A DNA stretch of 64,000 nucleotides from Parvularcula sp. (GCA_002704915.1 PAIP01000068.1:124001-188000); one strand, 5' to 3'; numbered from the stretch's first letter, positions 35,461 to 44,555 are shown. Notes: generated from the sequence alone by a model not told the origin. Numbers and translations: made by a program.

Positions 35461-36714
35461 ATGATAGAACGCCGCAATATCCTTATTTCCGCTTTGACAG
35501 GAACGGCGCTGGCGTCCGTCTCAACGCTCGCCTCCGCCAAGAAATCCGCTGTCATCAAAAAATACCTGCCGGCGCGCCCCGCCAAGGATGCAGACCACAC
35601 GGTCGTTTATCGCCGCGAGGATGAGTTCTGTTCCTGGCCCTATACGATGGGCTTCTGGGAGACGGCGGACGGCGATTTCCTGCAGAGCTTTTTGTCATTG
35701 ACGGTCGTCTATGACGATCCGAACAACATCAATCACGATAATCTCGCCGCCCGCGCGACAGACCGGCGCATGGTCACGGTACGCTCGAAAGACCGGGGCC
35801 GGACCTGGAATGGAGACAACCCCATCATCAACATGCTCGACCGCGGCAATGATGGCGGCGCCGTCGAGAAGCTCGAACAGATCGCGCCTGTAAATTACCT
35901 CGACAAGAACGTGCTCATAAGCAATTTTGGCCAGAATTTCGGAAAGCCCGACGCGCGCACTTACATCCAGATTTCCAAGGACTCGGGAGAGACCTGGTCT
36001 CCGAAATCCTTCCTGCCCCTAGACGGTTTGAGCTCCCTGACCGGCCTTAATTCCTATCTCGTCCGCCCGGACGGACGCTGCCTCCTGTTCATGTTCGAGT
36101 CGGCCGAAGATGGCTGGAACCGGCGTCCGCTGGTCTATGGCAGTCTCGACGGCGGGACCGAGTTCCGCTTCATGTCCTTCATCACCCCGCAGCACGATCC
36201 GAAAGCGGAAGCCTCGGGCGACTGGAAGACCAGCCATGCTTTCGGCGGCCATCGCTGGTTCTATCCGCGCGCTATCATGCTGCCGAACGGCCGCATTCTC
36301 TGCACGCTGCGCTGCCAGCGCGATCCGCGCGGAACGATGTGGACCGAAGTTTACAAGAGCGACGATGGCGGGCGGACCTGGGGCTTTCTTTCAAGGCTTA
36401 ATGATTGGGGCGCGCCCGGCAGCATGGTGCGTATGAGCGATGGCCGGCTGGTTGTCGTCTATGGGTATCGTCTTCCGAAATTCGGCATTCGCGCCGTTGT
36501 CAGCGAGGATGAAGGCGCCACCTGGGGCAGCGAAATCATCGTCCGGGACGACGGCGGCAGCTGGGATGTCGGCTATCCGAACGCCTATGAAGTGGAGCCC
36601 GGCAGGATCGGCGCAATTTACTATTTCAACAGCAAGGATGATCCGATGCAGGTTGTCGGGGGGAGCAAGGGCGGCGTGCGCCATATCGCCCGCAGCATCT
36701 TTACCGTAGACTGA
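35461..36714 (+). CDS. BNR/sialidase-like beta-propeller, copy 3, exported
   Basis: 417 residues from ATG 35461 (GGGAG eight bases upstream; an earlier in-frame ATG at 35344 has none). Leader MIERRNILISALTGTALASV, almost the same as that of copy 2 in DNA and protein. Mature part: DEFCSWPYTMGFWETADGD, Asp-boxes SKDRGRTWN, SKDSGETWS, SDDGGRTWG and SEDEGATWG, end RDDGGSWDVGYPNAYEVE. It is more divergent than copies 1 and 2, with an inserted VVGGSKGGVRHIAR near the end. Followed by a strong terminator. Probably periplasmic; catalytic residues not assigned. Confidence 0.85.
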   Translation: MIERRNILISALTGTALASVSTLASAKKSAVIKKYLPARPAKDADHTVVYRREDEFCSWPYTMGFWETADGDFLQSFLSLTVVYDDPNNINHDNLAARATDRRMVTVRSKDRGRTWNGDNPIINMLDRGNDGGAVEKLEQIAPVNYLDKNVLISNFGQNFGKPDARTYIQISKDSGETWSPKSFLPLDGLSSLTGLNSYLVRPDGRCLLFMFESAEDGWNRRPLVYGSLDGGTEFRFMSFITPQHDPKAEASGDWKTSHAFGGHRWFYPRAIMLPNGRILCTLRCQRDPRGTMWTEVYKSDDGGRTWGFLSRLNDWGAPGSMVRMSDGRLVVVYGYRLPKFGIRAVVSEDEGATWGSEIIVRDDGGSWDVGYPNAYEVEPGRIGAIYYFNSKDDPMQVVGGSKGGVRHIARSIFTVD

Positions 36715-36740
36715 GCAACTGACGATGCCGAATACATGAA

Positions 36741-36772
36741 AGCGGCCCGGCTATTATCCGGGCCGCTTTTTT
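36741..36772 (+). terminator. Terminator of BNR copy 3
   Basis: Ten-base perfect stem AGCGGCCCGG / CCGGGCCGCT with a seven-base loop, running into six T residues, 27 bases after the stop. Confidence 0.92.
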
Positions 36773-36797
36773 GAGGATCGGCGCAAAGTCGCCACAT

Positions 36798-36832
36798 AAA
36801 AAACCGGCGGCGGAAGGGAATTCGCCGCCGGT
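36798..36832 (-). terminator. Terminator of the exported amidohydrolase gene
   Basis: On the minus strand the ten-base stem ACCGGCGGCG / CGCCGCCGGT with a ten-base loop is followed by a T run (complement of AAAAAA at 36798-36803). It lies 40 bases after the stop at 36873, back to back with the plus-strand terminator. Confidence 0.88.
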
Positions 36833-36872
36833 CAACCGGCGCTCATGGAAGGAAAGAGCGTTTTGCGGAGGG

Positions 36873-37868
36873 CTAAGCCGCCCCGCGTCCGCCGGGAATG
36901 AACAGGCCTTTCGCCGTGTCATAGAAAAGCGCTTTTTGCTGCTCCAGAGGAAGCCCGCTGGCGGAATCGAGCGCATGCTGGACGAATTCCAGATCGTCGA
37001 CTTCGCTGTTGCCGATGTCCGATCCCCAGATCATATGATCGGCGCCGTATACCCCGACCGTATATTCGAGAAACTCCTTGAGCGGAGTCTCATCCGCAAG
37101 CAACATTTCGATAAGGAAGGTCGTGTATTTGTAATAGATGTTCTTGTGGTTCGCGAGCTCCAGATGCTCCGGCAGATAGCCCCAGCTATCCGGCCGCGCC
37201 CCATAGCGCGGGAAACCGATATGATCGAGAACGACGCCGACATTCGGATATTTGCCGGCGAGCTCTCCCACCCGTTTGATGGCCTTGCCGGGATCGTTGC
37301 GCGAAATCGGCATCAGCGTGATGGTCAGGCCGAGTTCATTGGCTTTTTCCCAAGAACCCGCCGCAGCATCCGTCAGGAAAGGGAACTCGTTGTTCTTGTC
37401 GGGAACACCCATGAAGCGCACGCCGGCGATCTTGTTTTCTTTCGCCATTTTCTCAAGCGTCGGAGGCGTCTCCGCAGCGGTGGCGTCAAGAATGACGATG
37501 GGAATGATCCGGTCATACTTGTCAGCAATGTCGAGAAGATAGCTGTTATCCGTGAAGTAGGTGCTTGAATATTGCACGCCGAGACCGCGCTCAATGCCGG
37601 CCTCGTCCCAGAATTTGAGCACCTTTTCCGCGGTCATCGGATTTTCCATGGCTTTGGCCACCATACGCTCCGGACCATAGCGCGCGGTCTTGGCGTTGAA
37701 CGGGTATTTCCGCCAGTCATCCGTATAAAAATGGCCGTGACAATCGAACAGTTTGAAAGGCCTGTCCTTTGCTTTGGGCTTGGCGCCCATGGCCGATGCC
37801 TGTTGGGTTGCAGAGCCCAAAACGCTCGCCGCCAGGGCGGATGCAAGAATGGTGCGGCGTTCAATCAT
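36873..37868 (-). CDS. Exported amidohydrolase-2 family hydrolase, copy 2
   Basis: 331 residues from ATG 37868 (GGGAGG eight bases upstream). Leader MIERRTILASALAASVLGSA...ASA carries the same MIERR twin-arginine start as the two exported BNR proteins nearby. The mature enzyme has the metal-site motif FDCHGHFYTDDWRKY, VGVVLDHIGFPRYG, and HMIWGSDIGNSEV near the C-terminus. Tat export would allow folding with its metal before transport. Amidohydrolase-2 enzymes are mostly cytoplasmic, so the location is noteworthy. Follows the TonB receptor gene on the same strand and probably acts on the same compound. Confidence 0.88.
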   Translation of the reverse strand: MIERRTILASALAASVLGSATQQASAMGAKPKAKDRPFKLFDCHGHFYTDDWRKYPFNAKTARYGPERMVAKAMENPMTAEKVLKFWDEAGIERGLGVQYSSTYFTDNSYLLDIADKYDRIIPIVILDATAAETPPTLEKMAKENKIAGVRFMGVPDKNNEFPFLTDAAAGSWEKANELGLTITLMPISRNDPGKAIKRVGELAGKYPNVGVVLDHIGFPRYGARPDSWGYLPEHLELANHKNIYYKYTTFLIEMLLADETPLKEFLEYTVGVYGADHMIWGSDIGNSEVDDLEFVQHALDSASGLPLEQQKALFYDTAKGLFIPGGRGAA

Positions 37869-37978
37869 AAAAAGGTCCTCCCGATGGCGATCAGGCAATT
37901 ACAAAAATTGGAGCGCTGGTCGGCTTTTTACGATCGCCACAATATCTTTTCAGCGCTCTTTCACTCTTCTGGATAGTG

Positions 37979-38005
37979 CAAACCGCGCTCATTGAGCGCG
38001 GTTTG
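37979..38005. terminator. Strong hairpin after the TonB receptor gene
   Basis: Twelve-base perfect stem CAAACCGCGCTC / GAGCGCGGTTTG with loop ATT, 15 bases beyond the receptor stop at 38021. No T run follows on the minus strand, so it may be a mRNA-stabilising or rho-assisted end rather than an intrinsic terminator. Confidence 0.6.
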
Positions 38006-38020
38006 TCAAGCAATGTTGTT

Positions 38021-40570
38021 CTAGAAGCGCTTCTTCACAGTGACATACCACTCACGCGGGGGCGCGGGCTGACCCAGATTAGTTGGAAGGCCAAACGCCT
38101 GGAACGCGATCTTGTTGCGATAGTAGAACTTGTCGAACAGGTTGGTGGCGCCAATAGAAACGTCGAAGTCGTGTTCATCGTTGTGATAAGTGACCCGCGT
38201 ATTGACAATGCTATAAGCCAACTGATCGAACTCAGGAAGGTTCGCATTAAACGCGGTCCGGCCAGTATAGTACCAGTCGAGACGCGGCGTAATGGATCCG
38301 CCAAGCACATCCAGGAATTCATAAGACACGCCAGCGCTCGCCGTCCAGTCGGGCACGCGAACCACTCTCGTAATGTCTTCGGCGTCCCATTTGACGTAAC
38401 CCATGGAGCCTGTGAAGCGAAGGTTATCTATCGGTTCCGCTTCAACCTCAGCTTCGATGCCCTTCACCTTGCCAGCCACGCTGTAGTAATAGCTGCGCGC
38501 AACGCAGTTTACGCCAACGCCTGCGGCGGGATTTCTGGGGCCGTCAAGGGCCATGTCATAGTCCCGACAGGTAAAGAACGCGGTTGAATAGCTCGTGCCG
38601 TCCGGACCGCCGGGGATAACAGTCGAATCCCCCGGCACGTTGCCGGTAAGATCGTCAGTGAGCTGAGCCTCCTGACCGGAATAGGTGCCCGGACGCTCCG
38701 TGAAATCCATTAGGAACGCAGCCATATTGAGTTTTAATCTGCGGTCAAAGGCCTCCGATTTAAAGCCAACTTCATAACTTCTAAGCGCCTCGCCCGGAGT
38801 CTGACCTTCTTGACCCGGCTGAGACGGGCGGACATTGAAGCCCGGCAGGCGGTAACCGGTGCCAGCGGATGCGTAAAGCATGAACTCATCAGTAAATCTG
38901 TAGTCAATGCCGGCTTTCCAGTCCCAGCGATCCGTCGCAATGGTAACGTCGAACACGGTGCTTGCCGGAGAGGGAACGAACATCGTTTGCCCAGGCGGCG
39001 TTGCATCGGTAAGACTGTTGAAATCGACAAACTTCTCGTCATCTGAACGGCGGAGCCCGCCTGTCAGATTCAATCTGTCATCAAGCAGATGGATCACCAC
39101 ATTCCCGTAACCGGCCCAAGCCGTCGGCTCATAGGTGTCAACCTGAAAGCGTTGCGTGCCGGCGCGGACGCCCTGTGGCTGACCGAGGTGAAACGCATCG
39201 CCCTTGTAATAGAAGAAACCGGCGACCCAGTCGATCCAGTCATGTTGGCCGGTAAAGCGAGCTTCACCGCTCCAATGGGTTTCGTCAAATGAGTGGTAAA
39301 TTATGGAGTCGTTAAGAGGCGTGCCATCCGACGCCGCGCCGAAACTTAATTGGAGCTCGCGATATCCGCCGATTAGAGAGAAATCAATTTGGTCGGTGAT
39401 CCCGAAGACGGCCTTGCCCTGAAGGCCCCAGTTGGTCAACGGCACAGTGTTGCCGTAGCATTTACCGCCTTTGAATATGGATCCGTTGTAATAGCTATTG
39501 CCCGGAATCAATGTGCCGGCCGGGAACGGATCGCAGTAGTTATCAAATGTCTTGTAGGGATCACCCGTTTCAAACCGCTCGTCCCACTGAAATGGGGGCT
39601 GCCCGGGCACGGAAAACTCGTCGAACGCCGTTACAAAATTTGGTCGCGACTGAGTTTGTGCGTAGTCGGTATCGATAATGTATTCGGCCGGAATCTCGTC
39701 ATTTTGATCCATGTAGTCAGCGCTCATGGAAAACTCGACTCTATCGCTTGGTTCCCAATAAACGGAGCCGCGAATAGCGCGAGTATCTTCACCGCCGAGG
39801 TGATCAATCACGCAATTATCAGGCGTGCTGCCGCCTGCAAAAGTTGTTTCCGGAGTCTGAAACGGGAATGAACCCGCCAGCTCAGGCGTGCCGTTCTTGT
39901 ACATCTGGCAGGTGAAGTCGAGCATCTCCTGATAGCCTTGACGCTTTTTCGACAGGACAGTCACGCCCACCGCCAGCGTATCGGTTACAGGCACGCTGAA
40001 ACCCGCCCGGAAGTCGCGCCGATTGTAAGCGCCGAGCGTCGCCTCAATCGATGCGCTCGCTTCGGTCAGGCTTGGTTTTTTGCTGACCAGGTTGACGGCG
40101 CCGGCAATGGCGTTACGCCCGAAAAGCGTTCCCTGAGGACCGCGCAACACTTCCACATGATCCAGATCAAGCAAGTCGAACTGAGATCCGAAGAGGTGCG
40201 GATAATAGACATCGTCAATGTAGAAGGCTGCGGCCGGTTCGCCATTGAGCTGTGGGTCGTGCTGACCGATGCCCCTCAAAAACACGGTGACAGCCGGGCC
40301 ATAAATGCCTTGCGCCTTCTGGAAATCCGCGTTGGGAACGATTTTGCCAAGATCGGCCGTAGTGGTAAGCCCTCTTACCGCCAGCGTTTCCGATGTCACT
40401 GCCGTGATAGCAATCGGCGTTTCTTGAAGGCTTGTTTCGACTTTGGTCGCCGTAACGACAATTTCGTCACTGCCTCGACGTTCGCCATTTTCTTCGGACT
40501 GGGCGTACGCGCCCTGTCCCGATAATAAGGCCGCCGTCGAGATGGAAGCCATCGCAAGGTTCTTAAACAT
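38021..40570 (-). CDS. TonB-dependent receptor
   Basis: 849 residues. Signal peptide MFKNLAMASISTAALLSGQGAYAQ; TonB box region DEIVVTATKVETSLQETPIAITAV; plug with FLRGIGQHDPQLNGEPAAAFYIDDVYY and LDHVEVLRGPQGTLFGRNAIAGAVNL; barrel ending PREWYVTVKKRF with terminal Phe. The FLRGIG...IDDVYY plug is typical of the alphaproteobacterial/sphingomonad receptors found with aromatic and terpenoid catabolism. It lies between two amidohydrolase genes on the same strand; an 18-base palindrome stands about 70-90 bases upstream of the ATG. Confidence 0.93.
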   Translation of the reverse strand: MFKNLAMASISTAALLSGQGAYAQSEENGERRGSDEIVVTATKVETSLQETPIAITAVTSETLAVRGLTTTADLGKIVPNADFQKAQGIYGPAVTVFLRGIGQHDPQLNGEPAAAFYIDDVYYPHLFGSQFDLLDLDHVEVLRGPQGTLFGRNAIAGAVNLVSKKPSLTEASASIEATLGAYNRRDFRAGFSVPVTDTLAVGVTVLSKKRQGYQEMLDFTCQMYKNGTPELAGSFPFQTPETTFAGGSTPDNCVIDHLGGEDTRAIRGSVYWEPSDRVEFSMSADYMDQNDEIPAEYIIDTDYAQTQSRPNFVTAFDEFSVPGQPPFQWDERFETGDPYKTFDNYCDPFPAGTLIPGNSYYNGSIFKGGKCYGNTVPLTNWGLQGKAVFGITDQIDFSLIGGYRELQLSFGAASDGTPLNDSIIYHSFDETHWSGEARFTGQHDWIDWVAGFFYYKGDAFHLGQPQGVRAGTQRFQVDTYEPTAWAGYGNVVIHLLDDRLNLTGGLRRSDDEKFVDFNSLTDATPPGQTMFVPSPASTVFDVTIATDRWDWKAGIDYRFTDEFMLYASAGTGYRLPGFNVRPSQPGQEGQTPGEALRSYEVGFKSEAFDRRLKLNMAAFLMDFTERPGTYSGQEAQLTDDLTGNVPGDSTVIPGGPDGTSYSTAFFTCRDYDMALDGPRNPAAGVGVNCVARSYYYSVAGKVKGIEAEVEAEPIDNLRFTGSMGYVKWDAEDITRVVRVPDWTASAGVSYEFLDVLGGSITPRLDWYYTGRTAFNANLPEFDQLAYSIVNTRVTYHNDEHDFDVSIGATNLFDKFYYRNKIAFQAFGLPTNLGQPAPPREWYVTVKKRF

Positions 40571-40872
40571 CTCCTACCCCTTCTGCTGGATTCTATTTTT
40601 ATTGATTGACGAAACCTCTAACCGAGCCCGGCAGGAGCGACTTGATCCAACCGGATCAAAATTTTGCGATGGATTTCGTAGTGTCAAATGAGACGCTCCG
40701 GGCGGCGTAGTGTGGCGCTTTAGCATCACAAATCCCGTGACGCCCGCATCGAAAAACATGGCGGATCAGACTCTTAACCGCGCCCAGTCGTCGACAGGAA
40801 ATAGAAGAGGATCAAGGTCGCCGGCGCAACAATTTCATAATATCTGTATACAAATAATAAACAGTAAAGTTT
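40571..40872. promoter_or_regulatory. Promoter region of TonB receptor with two palindromes
   Basis: 302 bases without a gene. A palindrome at 40642-40659 has perfect arms TTGATCC and GGATCAA around AACC. A second short one, TGTATACA (40845-40852), is the core seen in many GntR-type sites. The first, close to the receptor start, is the better operator candidate. Confidence 0.5.
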
Positions 40873-41802
40873 TTACGCTCTATAACAGTGTCGGTATATG
40901 CGTGCGGCATTGTCGTGCAGGAACTTTTCCGCTTCTTCTGTAGTTAAAAAGTCAGCGGCGCTGCGCGCCATTTCGGTTTTCTCGTCATAGGGCCAAAGCA
41001 TGCTCTGGCCCACATCGGACCCCCAGATAAGCCTGTCCGGACCGAAGCTGTCGACCATACGACGCACCAAATGAGCCGGCCTCACTTTTTCAGCAGCAAG
41101 CCGCTCCATATTAATTTCGGTAATCTTGAAGTTGACGTTAGGGACGTCTTCGAAAATTTTAATCGTTTCATTGATTCCAAAATCTGGCGGCGGCGGCATA
41201 AGGATGTCCTCACCGTCCTCTTTGGCGTATCCGACCTCCACCTGGGTCATCCCATAGGGCATGCCGCCGTGATCCACCAGAATCTGAAGGTCCGGAAACT
41301 GCCTGGCGATGACCTTCAAAAGCGGCAGATTATAGGAAAGCTGTTTTTGATAGAAGATAATCGTCATTGGCGTGCCGAGATCGGCGCAGGCTTTCCAGAC
41401 ATCCATAGCGGACGGGGAGCTCATCCAGGCCGTATCAAGAATCCAGGGCCGCGTATGAGCCATCCGGAAACCGCAAACTCCGTGATTTTTCACCAGATTT
41501 CGATAGAGTTTCGGCGTTTCGGGGTCTTGCGTGTTGAGAATGACAACCGGGTGCAGCCGATCCGGAAAGGCCGCCGCTGAATCGATGATGTAGCTGTTGT
41601 CATAACCATAAACATGGCCGCGTTGAACGAGACACGCTCTTTCAACATTGTTTCTGTCCATCATCTCAATCAGCGCCTCAGCGGTCACTGTATAATTTGG
41701 GCGGTCCGGCGTTGGCAGGTCGGGCGTGAGTGATAGCGGCTTGTATTTGTCCCAATCATCCGAGATCAGATGCGCATGGGTGTCAAACAATGCGATAGTC
41801 AC
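40873..41802 (-). CDS. Amidohydrolase-2 family hydrolase, copy 3
   Basis: 309 residues, no signal peptide. Metal-site motif FDTHAHLISDDWDKY near the start, VERACLVQRGHVYGYDNSYI, LQILVDHGGMPYG, and LIWGSDVGQSMLWPYDE with the conserved Asp. DWDKY resembles DDWRKY of the exported copy at 36873, so the two are closer to each other than to copy 1. Followed after 302 bases by the TonB receptor. Likely acts in the cytoplasm on a compound imported by that receptor; substrate unknown. Confidence 0.9.
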   Translation of the reverse strand: MTIALFDTHAHLISDDWDKYKPLSLTPDLPTPDRPNYTVTAEALIEMMDRNNVERACLVQRGHVYGYDNSYIIDSAAAFPDRLHPVVILNTQDPETPKLYRNLVKNHGVCGFRMAHTRPWILDTAWMSSPSAMDVWKACADLGTPMTIIFYQKQLSYNLPLLKVIARQFPDLQILVDHGGMPYGMTQVEVGYAKEDGEDILMPPPPDFGINETIKIFEDVPNVNFKITEINMERLAAEKVRPAHLVRRMVDSFGPDRLIWGSDVGQSMLWPYDEKTEMARSAADFLTTEEAEKFLHDNAARIYRHCYRA

Positions 41803-42331
41803 GACGCAGTCCTCTCAATTTTTTGCTCGCAACATCAGACTTCCCGCCATTCCGTCTTTCTTGCGCAGATGTGCGTCACTGATCTTGCGGCCCTAATCCG
41901 CGCTTCTCTTCAGAGAACGCCCAACGAGCCCGCGCTTAAAAATCCGCCACCCCAAACCAGTGCAATATCGAGCATGACACCTGCAATCTGGCTGGGATGA
42001 CGGCCGACCGCAGGGATGGGAGGAGCGGCGGACGGTAACGATTAAATTTCAGCGCAATTGAACGGACGCAAAGCACTCAACATGCTGTCGTCTCAATTTG
42101 TTTTTTCGATTTTTCACACAAAACCGCCAGCCCGAATGCAATCTGACGCCTCCCTTAGCCCAAGTCTTATTGTTGTGGTCTTTTGCAAAGACTATTCAGA
42201 CTTGGATCAGGCAACTTGCCTGAAACGGAGGCGCAATTTGCCATATTGGCAAGCAAATGCTGGCGAGACAGCGTCTATTCTGCGTTAGGCGCGATTCCGG
42301 TTCGTTTCAAATTTTCTCATAGTCACGTTTT
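41803..42331. promoter_or_regulatory. Gene-free region with three evenly spaced palindromes
   Basis: 529 bases between an SDR and an amidohydrolase gene, both minus strand. Three perfect dyads lie in 75 bases: GTCTTT-TGC-AAAGAC (42178-42192), TCAGGCAA-C-TTGCCTGA (42207-42223) and TTGCCA-TAT-TGGCAA (42238-42252). Their centres are at 42185, 42215 and 42245, exactly 30 bases apart. A 76-codon frame overlaps them but lacks coding character. They could be a multi-site operator or part of a small RNA. Confidence 0.55.
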
Positions 42332-43111
42332 TCAAAGCGCTGCTATGTAGCCGCCATCAAGCGGAATAGTGCAGCCGTTTACAAAAGCGCCGGCGCGGGC
42401 GGATAGAAAGACAACGAGCCCTTCAATATCTTCCGGCTCGCCCGCCCTGCCGAGAGGAATATAGGTCCGAACGCTCTGCTTTACGGCATCCGACGATGTA
42501 TCCGTGAGCCGTGACGGAAATGGGCCGGGAGCGATGGCGTTCACTGTGATGTGGCTGTCTCCCAGGCGCTTCGTCAGCGCACGCGTGAGATGATGGATCG
42601 CAGCCTTGGAGGCGCCGTAAGGAAACGCATCCCAGTTTGGAATATGAAGCCCGCCAATCGAGCCGATATTGATTATCCGCGCTGGATCTTCTGCGCTGGA
42701 CGCTTTCTTGAGGAGCGGCAACAGCTTCTGAACAAGGAAAAAGGGCGCCTTTAGATTAACATCCATGACCGTATCCCAATCCTTGACAGAAACATCCGGC
42801 AAGGAAGCCGCCTCCCCGGCGCCGGCATTATTGACGAGAATATGCAGCCGCTCCTCCCGTCCGGCGAGTTCTGCGGCGAGCCGTTCCGGCTCATCGGCCC
42901 TGGAGAGATCTGCGGCCATGCCGAGGCACGTTCCTTTCTCTTCCGTTGAAAAGGTTTCCGCCAGCGCGCCGGTCGTCTCCGCATCTCGGCCGGTGATATA
43001 TGTCTTGACCCCGCGGCGAACGAGGCCGCGCGCAATCATCTGGCCGATCCCGCTAGTCCCGCCTGTGACAAGCGCGACTTTTCCGTCAATGCTGAACAGG
43101 GGGTCCGGCAT
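42332..43111 (-). CDS. Short-chain dehydrogenase/reductase
   Basis: 259-residue classical SDR: cofactor loop VTGGTSGIGQMIARG, NNAGAGE, catalytic Ser in INIGSIGGLHIPN, Tyr/Lys in FPYGASKAAIHH, and C-terminal LGRAGEPEDIEGLVVFLSARAGAFVNGCTIPLDGGY. Resembles gluconate 5-dehydrogenase/beta-ketoacyl reductase-like members, but substrate cannot be assigned. Divergent from the AraC gene at 43587 across a 475-base gap. Confidence 0.93.
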   Translation of the reverse strand: MPDPLFSIDGKVALVTGGTSGIGQMIARGLVRRGVKTYITGRDAETTGALAETFSTEEKGTCLGMAADLSRADEPERLAAELAGREERLHILVNNAGAGEAASLPDVSVKDWDTVMDVNLKAPFFLVQKLLPLLKKASSAEDPARIINIGSIGGLHIPNWDAFPYGASKAAIHHLTRALTKRLGDSHITVNAIAPGPFPSRLTDTSSDAVKQSVRTYIPLGRAGEPEDIEGLVVFLSARAGAFVNGCTIPLDGGYIAAL

Positions 43112-43586
43112 GGCGCTTCCTTTCTTAAAATCTTCCCGAAAATGATGGTGTTAACGGGGGTGTCGCCAAGATATCAAGCCTCCTGGCCGGCGAAGTCGAA
43201 TTTTGCAGTTTGCTCAATTTATAGCGCCGGAAAAATCAAATTCAGCACTGTGAAGGCTCTTATTCTCATAAAGTTTTACTGCTAAATTCAGAGGATCGGG
43301 CAATAAGGTAAATTGCGAATAGACCCCTGTGGCGGGCGCATTACAGGCGTGCATCGGAGGCCGCATCTGAGCGCGCTCGCGCATTAGTGCAGCACCGCAC
43401 ACCCGCTCAGTATGCGGATGGGTGGATCGGTCCCGCCGCAAACTCGTTTGCCCCTGCGCTGACGACCATACTGCTGACGCTTCTTTGCTTGACGGCGGTC
43501 AAGGTCGATGCGAGACTCTGCAGAAAGCAGTAAAGTTGCTTGTGGAACCGGCATTTATAAAGTCGGGCCAAGCGGGAGGAGTAGAC
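43112..43586. other. Intergenic region, 475 bases, divergent SDR/AraC
   Basis: No gene recognised; the AraC frame is open upstream to 43422 but without coding character. It is AT-richer around 43190-43320, as expected for promoters. The only symmetry noted is the self-complementary GAGCGCGCTC near 43370. Both flanking genes must start transcription here. Confidence 0.5.
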
Positions 43587-44555
43587 GTGGAAAAATACAG
43601 TACAATTGATTTGCCGACAAATGGCCGGACGGCGGCGTGGAACGCTCTGTATGCGTCTCGAATGAGCCAGGTGGAGTTCACCCCAGCGGATAAGCAGGGC
43701 TTTGGCGCCGAGCTCAGCATTGGCACGCTTGGTCCGGTAAAACTCGCAAAACTGTCGATGGATTGTTACAGCGTCGAACGCAGCAAGCTTCACATCAACG
43801 ACAACCGGCCGCGCATTTATTCTCTTCTCCTTCAGGCCAAAGGCAGCAGTGTTATTCATCATTGCGGACATGAAGCCAATCTGGATCAGGGCGACTTTGT
43901 CCTTGTCGACACGGGGCTTCCGCATTTTTTCGATACAAAAGATTTCTCTACTACGATTATGGTGCGCGTTCTCCCGTCCCTTTTGCGCGAATATCTTCCC
44001 ACGCCGGAACAGTTTACTGGACATCGGCTTGGTCACGCCGTCGGCCTCGCCGGCACGCTCGGCGCCATGGTGGAATCGCTGAGTGAAAGCGTGGGCGCAG
44101 GCATTCAGCGCGACCATGAAGAACGCGTTGCGCGCTATCTTCTCGAGATGATTTCCATGTCCTACACAGCCGGTTTCGATATTTCGGAAGAATCGGCTGT
44201 GCTGTGGCGCCGGCGCAATGACGTCATATCCTTTATCGAAGACAATTTGCGCGATCCGGAACTTTGCTGCGCCACGATCGCCAAAAGCCTCAATCTATCG
44301 CCACGTTATCTTCGCTCAATCTTTTCCGTATCAGGGGAAAAGATCTCGGCTTTTATTTTGCGGCGTCGGCTTGAGGAATGCGCACGGCAAATGCGCAATC
44401 CCGCCTGGAATGGCCACACCTTGACTGAGATCGCCTTCTCATGGGGATTTAACAGCGCGGCTCATTTCACGCGTTGTTTCCGCGATCAGTTTGGCATGGC
44501 GCCGCGGGAATACCGAAGCGCCGCAGTTACTGCATCAAGCACTATCCGCAACTAG
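43587..44555 (+). CDS. AraC family regulator, copy 2
   Basis: 322 residues from GTG 43587, preceded by GGGAGGAG at good distance (MEKYSTIDLPTNGRTAAWNALY matches the start of the copy at 26536). Cupin-like N-terminal sensor with DQGDFVLVDTGLPHFF, then double HTH ending TEIAFSWGFNSAAHFTRCFR...GMAPREYRS. Directly upstream of the small NTF2 protein, ALDH and BKACE genes on the same strand, which it may activate, and divergent from the SDR. Confidence 0.9.
   Translation: MEKYSTIDLPTNGRTAAWNALYASRMSQVEFTPADKQGFGAELSIGTLGPVKLAKLSMDCYSVERSKLHINDNRPRIYSLLLQAKGSSVIHHCGHEANLDQGDFVLVDTGLPHFFDTKDFSTTIMVRVLPSLLREYLPTPEQFTGHRLGHAVGLAGTLGAMVESLSESVGAGIQRDHEERVARYLLEMISMSYTAGFDISEESAVLWRRRNDVISFIEDNLRDPELCCATIAKSLNLSPRYLRSIFSVSGEKISAFILRRRLEECARQMRNPAWNGHTLTEIAFSWGFNSAAHFTRCFRDQFGMAPREYRSAAVTASSTIRN

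Noticed and set aside
32816-36714. Calling the three BNR proteins true sialidases
   Set aside because: Only the Asp-box propeller pattern is visible; the arginine triad and catalytic Tyr/Glu/Asp could not be assigned, and no sialic acid genes are nearby.
42058-42288. 76-codon open frame over the triple palindrome
   Set aside because: No ribosome-binding site and patternless product; the palindromes explain the sequence better.
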